Assembly (NCBI GenBank): GCA_018296165.2
Contig: JACKQL020000024.1
Coordinates: 558,001-622,000 of the forward strand
Direction: 5' to 3'
DNA length: 64,000 nucleotides
From: Termitomyces sp. T153
Taxonomy: Eukaryota > Basidiomycota > Agaricomycetes > Agaricales > Lyophyllaceae
Shown: positions 44,880 through 54,758 of the stretch, piece by piece
Position numbering within the stretch: the first letter of the stretch is position 1
Layout of the letters: the number at the start of each line of letters is the position of its first letter
Translations under genes and position numbers: made by a program
Notes under the pieces: model-generated
Seen by the model: the letters and a program-made list of their open reading frames with translations, nothing else
What the model was told of the DNA's origin: nothing
Database searches by the model: none

Positions 44880-46217
44880 AATGTTTCAGGCATACAAACC
44901 AACCACCTACTACTCCTGAAAGCCAAAGGCAACAAGCTAGGCTTCAAAGGAGGCTTGAACAGTCACAAATGACAGATCCTGATGATTGTCATATGAATAG
45001 AAACAATAGATCTTTGGAACAGATCAATACTGTAGTTGTCCCACCACTTCAATTTGGGCCTGAGGGTATGGGAACTGGGGGTATTAATCAATCTATAGGA
45101 ACTGGGGGTTATGGGATCCAAGGGTTTGAGACTTGCCACCAATCTATAGTCACTACTTCTGGCTCTTCAGGAAGACCTATTAGTCAGCTAGCACCTGCTG
45201 ATGATCCATTTTCTATGGTCATTCCTGAAACTGTTTTGCCTGAAGGATGGGATGCTCCTCTACAGAATTCCTTACCTAGTTTGGTGCCACCTCTGCCAGC
45301 TCCTATGCATAAAAGAGTCAACAGACTCAATCAACCTATTGTTGCTGAAGCAATTGTGGGTATTCCTGAAATTCATCTGCCTGAAGGATGGAATGCCCCT
45401 TTACAGAATGCCTTGCCTAGAATGGTACCACCTCTGCCTGTCTATGGAAGAGTCAGTATGCTGGGAACAGTCAATCAGCCTACTGTTGCTCAAGCTACTA
45501 TGGATATTTCTGAAACCCATCTGCTTAAAGAATAAAATGCACCTTTACAAAATCCCTTGCTTAGAGTGGTGCCCCCTCTGCCTGCTCCTCTTCATGGAAG
45601 AGTTATGAAGGCTCCTTTACCAGGACATATGCTCATAATGATACCACCTCCCCCTTGCACACTAGCTCTATTTCAAGAGCAACAAAGGCTGAAGCAGAGG
45701 CAACAGGAGCAAGCACTAGTGGTCTTGCAAGAGCAACAAAGGTTGACATCTTACTCTGGCTGAGGCAGCAAGAGGAGGCACTGGCAGTAATGCAAGAGCA
45801 ACAAAGGCTCAGACAGAGAGAGAGGGAGAGGAAGAAGAGCAATTTATGCCAAAGGTTAGTCCAAGACAGATTTAAATGCTACTTTAAACTAATAAAGTTT
45901 AACAGCATATAGATTTGAATCTTGAACATAGGCCTTTGAGTGCAGCTATGGCTCAAAGGATCTTTCAAGGCTGGGAAGAGCAACATGCAGCTGATCTGGA
46001 AGAGAACTTCAATGGTTTAGGTCTTCAGAATGACATACCTTCTGATGACTTAGAATATGTTGATCCTGTTGAAGATCAACCAACAGAACAATTGGATCCT
46101 CCCCTTGATGATCCATTGAGTCCTCAGGATGACATACCTCCTGATGATGACTTAGAATATGTTGATCCTGTGGAACATGGACCTACAGAAGACTTTGTTG
46201 CAATCTGTGGTGCATAA
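44880..46217 (+). mobile_element. Probable Helitron N-terminal region
   Basis: Plus-strand frames (44886-45535 and 45915-46217) read a Gln/Arg-rich start ('SQRQQARLQRRLEQSQ'), three imperfect repeats containing 'LPEGWNAPLQNALP..VPPLP', a Gln-rich coil and 'RPLSAAMAQRIFQGWEEQHA'. This low-complexity N-terminus resembles that of Agaricomycete Helitron Rep/helicase proteins, but I hold that with moderate confidence. It is in the same strand and order as the Helitron part at 52730-54570, which fits one element split by insertions. CpG is nearly absent. Confidence 0.45.
45225..45610 (+). repeat. Three imperfect repeats of about 144 bp
   Basis: Units starting near 45237, 45378 and 45525 each encode a version of 'EGW[DN]APLQN.LP..VPPLPAP'. 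The third is broken by a stop. They form part of the low-complexity N-terminal region of the probable Helitron protein. Confidence 0.6.
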
Positions 46218-46489
46218 CACCATTAGCATACCTCAATCAAAAACAATGGATAGCCACTGGATGGCCATTCCTTTGATATATTACAGTTATCACACAATGC
46301 AGACAAAGCAGACAATTATATATATATATATATGAACAGCACCCTCAGTCATTGTATCACAGACTGAGGGTGAGTTTTAGTTACTTATGGACTTGCACAT
46401 TACTGACTGTACCTTAGATTGAGATACTTATGGTATCTGTGATTGTTTAGGTACAGAATACAGTCATTGTATCACAGACACCATACTGG
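46218..46489. other. Non-coding transposon spacer with a TA run
   Basis: A (TA)n microsatellite lies at about 46316-46333. The phrase 'cagtcattgtatcacagac' occurs twice, near 46350 and 46463. No coding is seen. The second copy abuts the start of Ty3/gypsy gag homology at about 46490, so this may mark an insertion border. Confidence 0.45.
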
Positions 46490-47206
46490 GTTCAGTCTTG
46501 AAGAGAAAGAGCTTCAGTTTTGGCAGGGTCAAGGGGGAAGAACTCAGCTCAGAACTCCTTCTCAAACTCCATCCAGCCTGAGAAACTCTCAACTCCTCTT
46601 GGGCATCAAAAGATCTGCAGCGCATAGGTTGAGGCTTGGCCAGCCTTCATGTAGGAGAGAACCCAGGCAATTTTCAAGGCATTCAAGGTGAAGGCTTCAC
46701 TGCTCAGCTGGATATAGGTGATACAGGACTGGAGAAAGCATTCTCCAGCCTTACAATCTCTATCATAGACATCAGGGAGTGCAGAACAAGGGAGTTTGGA
46801 ATGGGAAGCTGAAAGGACTAAGCCAGATGCAGACACAAATTGTTCTGCAACAGCTGGAGCCAAAAAGCCTGAGCTAGGTGCAGACACAAACCATTCTGCA
46901 TCTGCTGGGGGCATGAGAGGTGTGGTAGGAGCAAGGGGGGGACATTTCAGAAGGGCTTGGAGAGAAAAGGACACTGCTTCAGTAGTTTGACAGAGTCCAG
47001 TGAGTTTAGCCATATAGGAAGTAAGAGAGGCTTGCGTAAGTTGAACCTGTGTCTCCAGGGACAGCAAACAACTCCAGGCATTGTCCTGGGGGCTTGAAGT
47101 GTCAGGGGGAGGTGCTGGAGGGGTTGGCTGGGTCATAGGAGGAGCACAGGGGGCACTAAGACACTAGTGGGGGAGAGACCTTTTGAAAAACCAAGTAGAA
47201 GCTCAG
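46490..47206 (-). mobile_element. Ty3/gypsy gag remnant, second copy
   Basis: The minus-strand frame 46606-47136 (176 codons) reads a gag N-terminus and capsid region with 'LPDVYDRDCKAGECFLQSC' and 'LNALKIAWVLSYMKAGQA'. It is homologous to 270-934 but truncated near 46490. It is interrupted at 47206 by a solo LTR of another family and resumes at 48342. Confidence 0.8.
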
Positions 47207-48341
47207 TGTCAGGTTCTGCTGACCATGGGGGCTCAGCTACACTGGGCAAATCCTTACTAGGCAGATGTGATGTCCTACACTGATAACCTGGCACTTGGAA
47301 AAGGTTTAGACTCTAGAGACTTGCAAGGATAAGCAAGGAGAAGTGACCCAAACAAGTCCAGGATGGCCCATGGACAAGTTGTGGGGAAGGGGTTGGACTT
47401 GATGGGGCATCAGGTACAAGTCTGGAAGCAAGTATTAGAGGTGCAGGGCAAATGGGGGCCATATGAGTGATGGGAGTGGGGCCAGGATTTGATGGAGGAT
47501 CAATGGAAGTTGATGGGTTTTGGGATGGAGCAAAGAGCAAGGTTTGAAGTTGGTTTAAGGAATGTTTGGGGTTTGTAATTGTAAGCATGGAGTTTGTGAA
47601 GGCATTAAGGTTGAAAGGACTTGAGCACAATAAAGGAAATGGAGTCAAATGAGATGAGACAGAGTCAAGATAAGTTTGAGACAAAAACAAAGATATATTT
47701 GAGCAGAAGTACAAAATGATAATGAAACAATAACAGAGATAGGGACAAGACAAGACCAGGAGACTGAGAGGGAAGGGAAATGTAATATGGAACACAAAAC
47801 ACAAGATAGAAACAATTAGACCATAGGTAACATTAAGCAGGTAATATCAAGACTAGAGTACAAGGTGCTACTCTACAACTTATATACTGACTACTAGAGA
47901 GCTCTGGGGGACAGCAGGTCTGGCAGTGGGGCTTGTTGGGGCCACACAGAGTTGACAGGTGTTGGTTGTGATCAGGAGACAGGCTGTAGTGATATTCTGA
48001 TGGGATCAATTGAGGACACAGGCCATTCCAGAGTTGTCATAATGCTTCAGAGTTGGTTAGGTAAACTAGGGTGATGAGCTAGTGATGTACACTGGGGTCA
48101 GGAACAGTGGGGGAGGGTCCCAGGGGCTCAGGAGAGTTGGGGGAAGCATTGACAGCTGTAGGAAAGGTGTCAGAGTTAGCCAAGGGGCTGTTGGAGTTTG
48201 CCAGGGAAGCATTGGAGTTACCCAAAGTGGGTGCCATGGGTGGGTGAAGGTTGGGGAAGTCAAAGGGGGGGATGGGGGTGAACTCTGGGAAAGAGAGGTG
48301 GCTGGGAACAGGGTCTGGGGTTCTGGAGACAGGTCATGACA
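47207..48341 (-). mobile_element. Solo LTR copy B with target-site duplication
   Basis: The 1135-bp block starts TGTCA and ends TGACA and is flanked on both sides by CTCAG (47202-47206 and 48342-48346), a perfect 5-bp duplication. No internal retroelement sequence is present, so it is a solo LTR left by recombination. The uninterrupted target is visible at 935-939. A TATATAAG-type box on the minus strand near 47880 gives its orientation. It is homologous to 8432-9541. Confidence 0.9.
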
Positions 48342-48838
48342 CTCAGGTACAGGAGGCTCCCAGACCAAATCTATAGACTTGTTCTGCTGTAAGGGCAACC
48401 TCTGGAGGCTGTGGCTTAATCACACAACTGGCAAAGGGAAATTCAAAGTCTATTCAGTACTGTACAGTGTCTACTGAGATAACTACTCACCTGGCAAAGG
48501 GAAATCTAAAGAGAACAAGTCTGGAGATTTCCTAGGCCAGGTGTGATGCTTCAGAGGCTTCAGAAGTGTGAGAAACAACTGTACAGTATGACAGAGAAAA
48601 AAGACAAAAGTGATGTGTCAGCAATTGGTCAGCAGTTATATAAGCTGGTGGTGGTGTTAAAGGGGCCACACTTGTCTGAATTATTGACAGAGAACTGGTG
48701 CAGCCTGAGGGCTGAAACCAGGACCAATAGATAGGAAAAAGGAAGGAGAATGAATGAAAACTGTAGTGGGGGAAATCTGACAAGAACTGGAGAAGGAGAA
48801 GGGGGACCAAGTGGGACATCCCCTGACACCTTCTACAT
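48342..48838 (-). mobile_element. Leader and 5' LTR of the interrupted gag element
   Basis: 48347-48387 continues the untranslated leader seen at 940-986. 48388-48838 is the LTR, starting TGTCAG and ending TTACA on the minus strand, homologous to 987-1544 but shorter by an internal deletion. Confidence 0.7.
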
Positions 48839-49237
48839 GGCCTCTTACCAGACCCTGGATTGTTTCTTGTATTCCAGGCCTACTGCTCATTGTAGGCCTT
48901 GCATCTTTGGAAACCAAGTACTTTTGATCAAGGGCTATCTTTTGGTTCTATTAGTAGTGGTCACATGCCAGGAGTCTGGAAATCGAGGCCATTTACAATG
49001 GATTCCCACTTTTTGATTGGACTCTAGATTTGGTTGTTGTTAGGTATTTTTTCCAGAAGCTCTAGAGTAAATTTTCTGAACACTGGCATTGGGGATCCTT
49101 AGACTTGTTTTTTTTGGATCTCCCTCTGCCAGGTGAGTAGCTAGAAATCAAGAATTTCTTGTAGATACTGAATAGACTTTGGATCTCCCTCTGCCAGTTG
49201 TGTGATTGAGCCACAGCCTCCAGAGGTTGCCCTTACA
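48839..49237 (+). mobile_element. 5'-truncated LTR, opposite orientation
   Basis: The reverse complement of about 987-1393 aligns here up to the same LTR end (CCCTTACA at 49230-49237). It lacks the first part of the LTR and begins directly at the outer end of the LTR at 48388-48838, so the two LTRs lie head to head. Confidence 0.65.
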
Positions 49238-49248
49238 GGAGCATAATA

Positions 49249-49740
49249 GTGGTGGCAGTGTTATATCAAGGGATGGAAAAGAAGAGAGTGTTGAGGAAGA
49301 GGCTAGAGGTGGATGCAAAGCATATGGTGTTTGAGGGTGAGTATGTAGGGCAGATCCTGGGGATGGAGCTGTTGAGAAGGGAGATGAGAGGCCAGAGAAG
49401 AATCAAGACCATGATGATGGGCACAGATAAAAGGCAATTGGGAGCCATGTTGAACATCCTACATACACTAGCCAGTATACCACAGAGGCATATGTTGATC
49501 CTGATGCAGCTAAGGACCAGGCATTGCTCCCTAAATCAGTACCTACATAGGTTCAGGAAAGCAGAATCACCCATATGCACAGCCTGCCACCAAGCAGACA
49601 AGATGGTAGAGCACTACCTGCTCCAGTACAGTGTGTACAAATGACAGCAGCATGAATTAGCAAGGGCAGTGGAATAGGAACAGAAGCCTTGAGCAAGCTT
49701 CTGGGGGAGACCAAATTGGTCAAAGCCCTGTCTTAATACA
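49249..49740 (+). mobile_element. LINE (non-LTR) retrotransposon 3' end
   Basis: The open frame 49249-49644 reads the C-terminal end of a non-LTR retrotransposon ORF2: 'LMQLRTRHCSLNQYLHRF' followed by the Cys-His knuckle 'CTACHQADKMVEHYL' (CX2C...H). This tail follows reverse transcriptase and RNase H in fungal Tad-like LINEs, which are absent here as in most 5'-truncated copies. A stop lies inside the usual tail and CpG is nearly absent. Confidence 0.75.
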
Positions 49741-50077
49741 TAAACAGCACAAATCATTCAAGAGGACATATGGAGATCTGACAGTGACTGAGGACATGAT
49801 AGATACAAGGCCAGAAGGGGAAAGGAAGAAGGGAAGGAGGCAGTAAAGAGGAGGAGGGTAGAATACTAACATCTTAATTGACAGTAAAGTGCTGACAGCA
49901 GTGTAATATGGAACCCAGCCCAGAATCCAGGTGCAAAATGGTTCAGAGATGTGATATATGACAGTGCATCTATGTAGACACTTTAAACTAGATAGAATCC
50001 AACATAAGGCAAGGCCCCCATGGGTAGATGAATACATCATCATCATCATGTGAGATTGCATGGGAATTTCTTTATTG
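49741..50077. other. LINE tail or unassigned spacer
   Basis: A purine-rich segment at 49795-49865 may be the 3' untranslated end of the LINE. No poly(A) or target duplication is evident. No other feature is seen. Confidence 0.35.
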
Positions 50078-51178
50078 TCTTTGCATTGTGTCACTACTGT
50101 GCTCTAAACACACTATGCCAAACCCTAGTACCATAGAAATCAAGTCCCCCCTTTCCTCTGTGTCAGCTGCCCCTCCCAGTACTGCATTTATATCTGATGA
50201 GATGTTCAAGATGCACAAGGTCAATAACTCCTCAAACCCATTGATTCTGCCAGTGGGGAAGGTGATGGCAAGCTGTACCAGCCACATCCTGGACAACCAG
50301 AATAGCAAATAGGCTGACTGGTTGTATAGTATGAACCTTGAACTTTTGATGGTGCAGCTTTGGGAGTACATTTTCAATACACCTGCCACCCCACATCCTA
50401 ATTACAAGCCATGTGTGAGTTGAGCCTGGGTGAGCAATAATCATTTGGCCTGCTCATTCATCAAACAGGTGAAATCTTTGATAGAACAGAAGTTATGTGT
50501 TGACAAATGAGACCCAGTGGCCCTGCAGGCATATTTAGAGCAGAAACATGGTGGCACAGTACCAGTCAAACAAGTACACTTGCTTCAGAAAGCCCTTACA
50601 CCAAAATGCTCCACCTCTAAATCCCTGACTAAGACAGCAGATGGCAGAAAGGATCAAATATGCTTTTAATGCTGGAGAACTTATGAAGGAGCTCCTCCAG
50701 TCAATTGCAACACTCTCTGCCTTGTCCAACAAGTCCTATGTACAAATTTGGTCCATTGTATTGCAAGATCTCACTGCTGCCAGCAATGTAAAGAAATATG
50801 GACCCCAAGATACAAGAATTCATTGAGGGCAAGCAGATTCTTATTGATGCAGATAAATTGCACTCTCCAAACATGGTCTTGGCTGCCACATTAGTAGCAA
50901 AGTCTGCAAGGTATGCAAGATTGATCTATGCAGGGATGTAAGTCAAGAGGGCAACCAAATTTCATAGGACACATGTTGCTATGGTGTATTCTAGAGAGTG
51001 GCAGCATGGCAAGGAAGACTGTTGAGGAGTCCAAGACAGCTTGCTTGGCATACTACAGGGCAAAGAACAAAGACAAAAAGAAGGCAAGCTTAAAAATTAC
51101 AGTTACACCTTTGGATGGGTCTGCATTCACTCTCAAAGGAGATCCAGAATTCATTGCTGCATACATGGCAGCTTGAGA
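50078..51178 (+). mobile_element. Ty1/copia gag remnant
   Basis: Plus-strand pieces in changing frames read a gag-like protein found in basidiomycete copia elements: 'HILDNQNSK', 'GTVPVKQVHLLQKAL' near 50560, 'SIATLSALSN', a degraded Cys-rich block near 50928-50990 ('HMLLWCILE') and the final 'ITVTPLDGSAF...FIAAY' at 51100-51178, then a stop. Frameshifts occur near 50310, 50640 and 50900. The downstream enzymes are missing because the Tc1 element begins at about 51190. Confidence 0.65.
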
Positions 51179-51189
51179 AGTGGAGAACC

Positions 51190-52711
51190 ACATGAAGGAT
51201 TGGAAGTATCCAAAATTCTGGTTAAATCATGTAAAATACTATGGAATCATAGCTACAAATTGCATTTTAGCTTATGTAATTCAAATCAAAACTGAGGGAG
51301 TAATGGCCATGTTAAAATATTCACTCATTGGGACAGATTTTTGAGCATCTCTAATTTTGGTATTTAGTACTTTGTATGTCCTCCATTTGCCTTTATAACT
51401 GCTTGAATCCTTCTAGGCATGCTTTCTATCAGTCTTTTGGCATACCTCTGCTGGTATTCCATCCCACTCCTTTGCAACCCTCTCCCACAATTCATGCACA
51501 CCATGAGGTGTTTCATACTGCCTAGACTGCTTCTTGAGGTACTCCCAGAAGTGTTCAATAGGGTTAAGATCAGGGGATTGGGCTAGCCACTAGAGGACAT
51601 AAAAGTTGTTGTCTTCAAATCACTTGTTAGCCCTCTTGGAGTTGTGTTTGAGGTCATTGTCCTGTTGAAAGTAGTGGGCACCCTTCTCCATCTCCAACTT
51701 TTCAAAGCTCTCCTTTAATCCATCATCCAAAATTTCACAGTACTGCTCTGCATTTTGCTCTGCATTCATAATCCCCACTACCTATACCAGCTTTCCTACC
51801 CCATTCCAACCCATACAGCCCCAAACCATGAGATTTTTTCCTTCTCCATGTTTCACAGTAGGTGTAGTACATACTGCTTTCCATCTGACCCAATCCTGTT
51901 AATCTTTGTCTCATCTGTCCACAACACTCTTTTCCAGTCCTCCACAGTCCAGTTCTGATGCTCTTGAGCCCATTCAAGTCATAGTTGCTAATGTCTAGCT
52001 TTGAGCATAGGAACTTTCCTCTTTGAAGCAGACCAATACCCCTCCTTCTTCAGCACATTCTGGACAGTCTGAGGGGAGACAGGGTTGAAAATGATGTTGT
52101 TGATAAAATTGGTGGCCTGAACAGCTGTACCAAGTCTCTCAGTTGAGATTTATTGAACAATAGCCTGTTTATTATGTGGAGTAAGCTTCACTGGACAGCC
52201 TTCAGGATGGTTTTCCTTGTCCACCTCCAACTCTCTACCAATTAATAGTAGACTATCCTAGACCAGTTTTAGCCTCAATCTGATGCAGAGAATACCCTTG
52301 AGCAAGGAGAGAAGCAACAGTAGAGCATTGTGCAGGAGAAGTAGCTTTCATGATGGTGGTTGAAGGTCAAGATGTGGTTTAACAAACTTGAACCACTCTC
52401 AAATATGACCAAACATGGTCACATGACTCTGTTGATACTCCCACATGCAACTTACTCTTTACTTCTGACTAAATTAGGGATGAACCTGCAAAATCAAAGA
52501 TGTTCAAAAAACTGTCCCAATGAGTGAATATTTCAAAATGGCCTTTACTCCATCAGTTTTGATTTGAATTACATAAACTAAAATGCAATTTGTAGCTATG
52601 ATTCCATAGTATTTTAAATGATTCAACTAGAATTTCAAATACTTCCAATCCCTCATGCCAATGTCATCTTTCAAAAAGTATAAAACATTGGGACAGTTTT
52701 TTGAGCCACTG
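51190..52711 (-). mobile_element. Tc1/mariner element, second copy
   Basis: The minus strand carries the same transposase family as 23058-24481, with 'TEKLNTSGSTSRSSLG'-type out-of-frame remains, 'IESMPRRIQAVIKANGGHTK' at the C-terminus and a DDE core in broken frames. The right end is intact: ...CCACTG at 52711 followed by TA. The left end lacks the outer 65 bp or so of the terminal repeat, so it is truncated where it meets the copia gag. The long terminal region (about 52500-52711) is itself an inverted repeat. Confidence 0.85.
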
Positions 52712-52729
52712 TAATAGATTTCAAATGTT

Positions 52730-54570
52730 CCAAAAGATACCCAAAGGATTTTCAGGAAGCTACCCAGTATGAGGATGATGGCTATAGATCTAACAATGAC
52801 TGCTCTTTTGAAAATTATCATCAAAATCATGATGTTGTCCTATATAATTCTGATGTATCAATGCCACATTAATGTGGAGGTCTGTGCTTCAGTGGAAGCT
52901 ATCAAGTATGTCTACAAGTACATCTATGAAGGTCAGACTTGTAAGGAGAGGAACAACCATTGGAAGAATGTACTTTGCTTCACCTGAACAGCTAAGCAGG
53001 GGGAAAGGTTCTACCTCAGAATGCTCCTGACAATTGTAACCAATGCAACATTATGGGCTGCTCTCAGAACAGTCAATGGCCACATCTATCCAACCTACAA
53101 GGAGGCATGCAAGGACCTTTGTCTTTCAGATGATGATGTAGATCCTATCAAAGCTGCTCCAATCTAACCAGGATCAGCTCTCAGACAACTCTTTTGCACT
53201 ATCTTATTCCACTGTGCTCCTGTCACTCCAGAAGAATGAATTTGAGCACTTGATTTGTGATGATCTTCAGCACAGATTAGAAAATATATGATATTAAAGA
53301 GGCAGAGTCTTTACTGATCATAATGTTTATGATTATGGCCTTTATCTCATTGACAACAACTTGAAGAATTTTGGCAAAACTCTTCAAGACTTTTCCAATA
53401 TGCTAGAACATCAGCAGGTTTGGAATGTGGTTCCAGATAGTTAGTTTTGTAAAGAGTGTTGACTTCAATACTGATCAAACAATGTTAGGTAATAGACTTG
53501 CAAGAAGAAACTGATTATGATGTTGAAGAATTGAAAAGAACAGTATATAAAAACAAGGCCAAGTTCAATGCTGAACAATTGAAAACCTTCAATGCTGTCA
53601 TGGACTCTGTAAACAATAACTTGGGCAAGATGATTCACAGTGCAGGTGTTTGTGGCAAAACCTTTGTCTGCAATACTCTGGCTTCTGCTGTTCAGTCCAA
53701 CAGAGATGTGGCATTATATGTAGCATCATCTGAGATTGCTGCTTTGGAAGGTAGTATAATTGCTCATTCCAGATTCAAAATCACCATTCCTGCTCTGGAT
53801 ACATTGGTTTCCAATATTGACTCATTTCTCTCTTACTCCACACCAAATTTGTCTTCTGAATGAAGCCCCAGTGTAACACAAAAATGTCATTGACTCTGTT
53901 GATCATAGGTTCAGAGACATCCTAGATAAAGATGTTCCCTTTGGTGGAGTGACCATGGTGTTTGGAGGAGATTTTTGACAATCTCTTCCAGTTATTCAAC
54001 AAGGACTTAGGCAGATTGCAACTTCACTTAAAAGGAGACTTTGGGATCAGATTCAAATCCATTACTTGGGTCAAAATATGAGATTGGATCAGACACCTAA
54101 TAACATTGTTCATGCAGCTTGATCATTGGATGTTGGTGCTGGAAGAAATCTTGGCCCTGGAGAAACAGTACAATTTCCTGAAACTATGATCTGTAATGAT
54201 AGCTCTATTCTACTTATACTGATATTGGTCATCTTCAAAATGACCAGTATTACCTGGATCAGACCATTCTCTCTGGCAAGAGCTCTGACATAGAGAATAT
54301 AAATTCAGAAGTTTGTAGAGATGCCCAGGAAAAGAGAAAATCTTGCAGAGTGCAGACTCTGTCATGTCTGATAATGAAAATGGTAATGGCCTTGCATTAT
54401 ATCCTATGGATGCATATCTCAACTCTTTGAGAGCCAGTAGTTTGTCTTTGGCTGCATTGGCTTTGAATATTGGTGTCCCTGTCATGCTTCCTCAAAATCT
54501 AGATACAACTAAAGGACTTTGCAATGGAACAAGAATGATTGTCACCCTAATCAGCACCAGAGTCCTCTGA
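52730..54570 (+). mobile_element. Helitron Rep-linker and helicase fragment
   Basis: Plus-strand pieces read the region before the helicase ('CHINVEVCASVEAIKYVYKY' near 52860-52920). From 53498 they read a PIF1-type helicase start with 'FNAEQLKTFNAVMDSV' and a damaged Walker A (GVCGKT instead of GxxGxGKT). Further on come 'FGGDFRQ'-like remains near 53960, 'GRNLGPGE' near 54145 and the 'GLCNGTRMIVT' block near 54520. Homology stops at about 54570, just before the last helicase motifs, and CpG-containing DNA follows. Dead copy. Confidence 0.8.
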
Positions 54571-54758
54571 TGTTGCATCATCAGTGTGACTTCATCATCA
54601 GTGTGACGTCTAAGCCTTTAACTCTTGAGGTGATATTGGTCACGCGTTAATGCTTAAATTCACGTGTTAACGAATGGTATGTACTTAATCATTAAAGTTG
54701 TGATCGACTTGTCTGCCTCTCCTTCCTGTCTACCTCATTGATTCTAGCTAACAAGACT
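54571..54758. promoter_or_regulatory. Upstream region of the acyl-CoA dehydrogenase gene
   Basis: It begins with a direct repeat of 'catcatcagtgtgac' (54588 and 54595 region), then CpG-containing DNA with a pyrimidine-rich stretch (54712-54735) before the ATG. So the Helitron remnant ends less than 200 bp from the start codon. Confidence 0.4.

Noticed and set aside
44969..45535. Host gene encoding a repeat protein
   Set aside because: CpG depletion, internal stops in the third repeat and position inside a transposon nest point to transposon coding.
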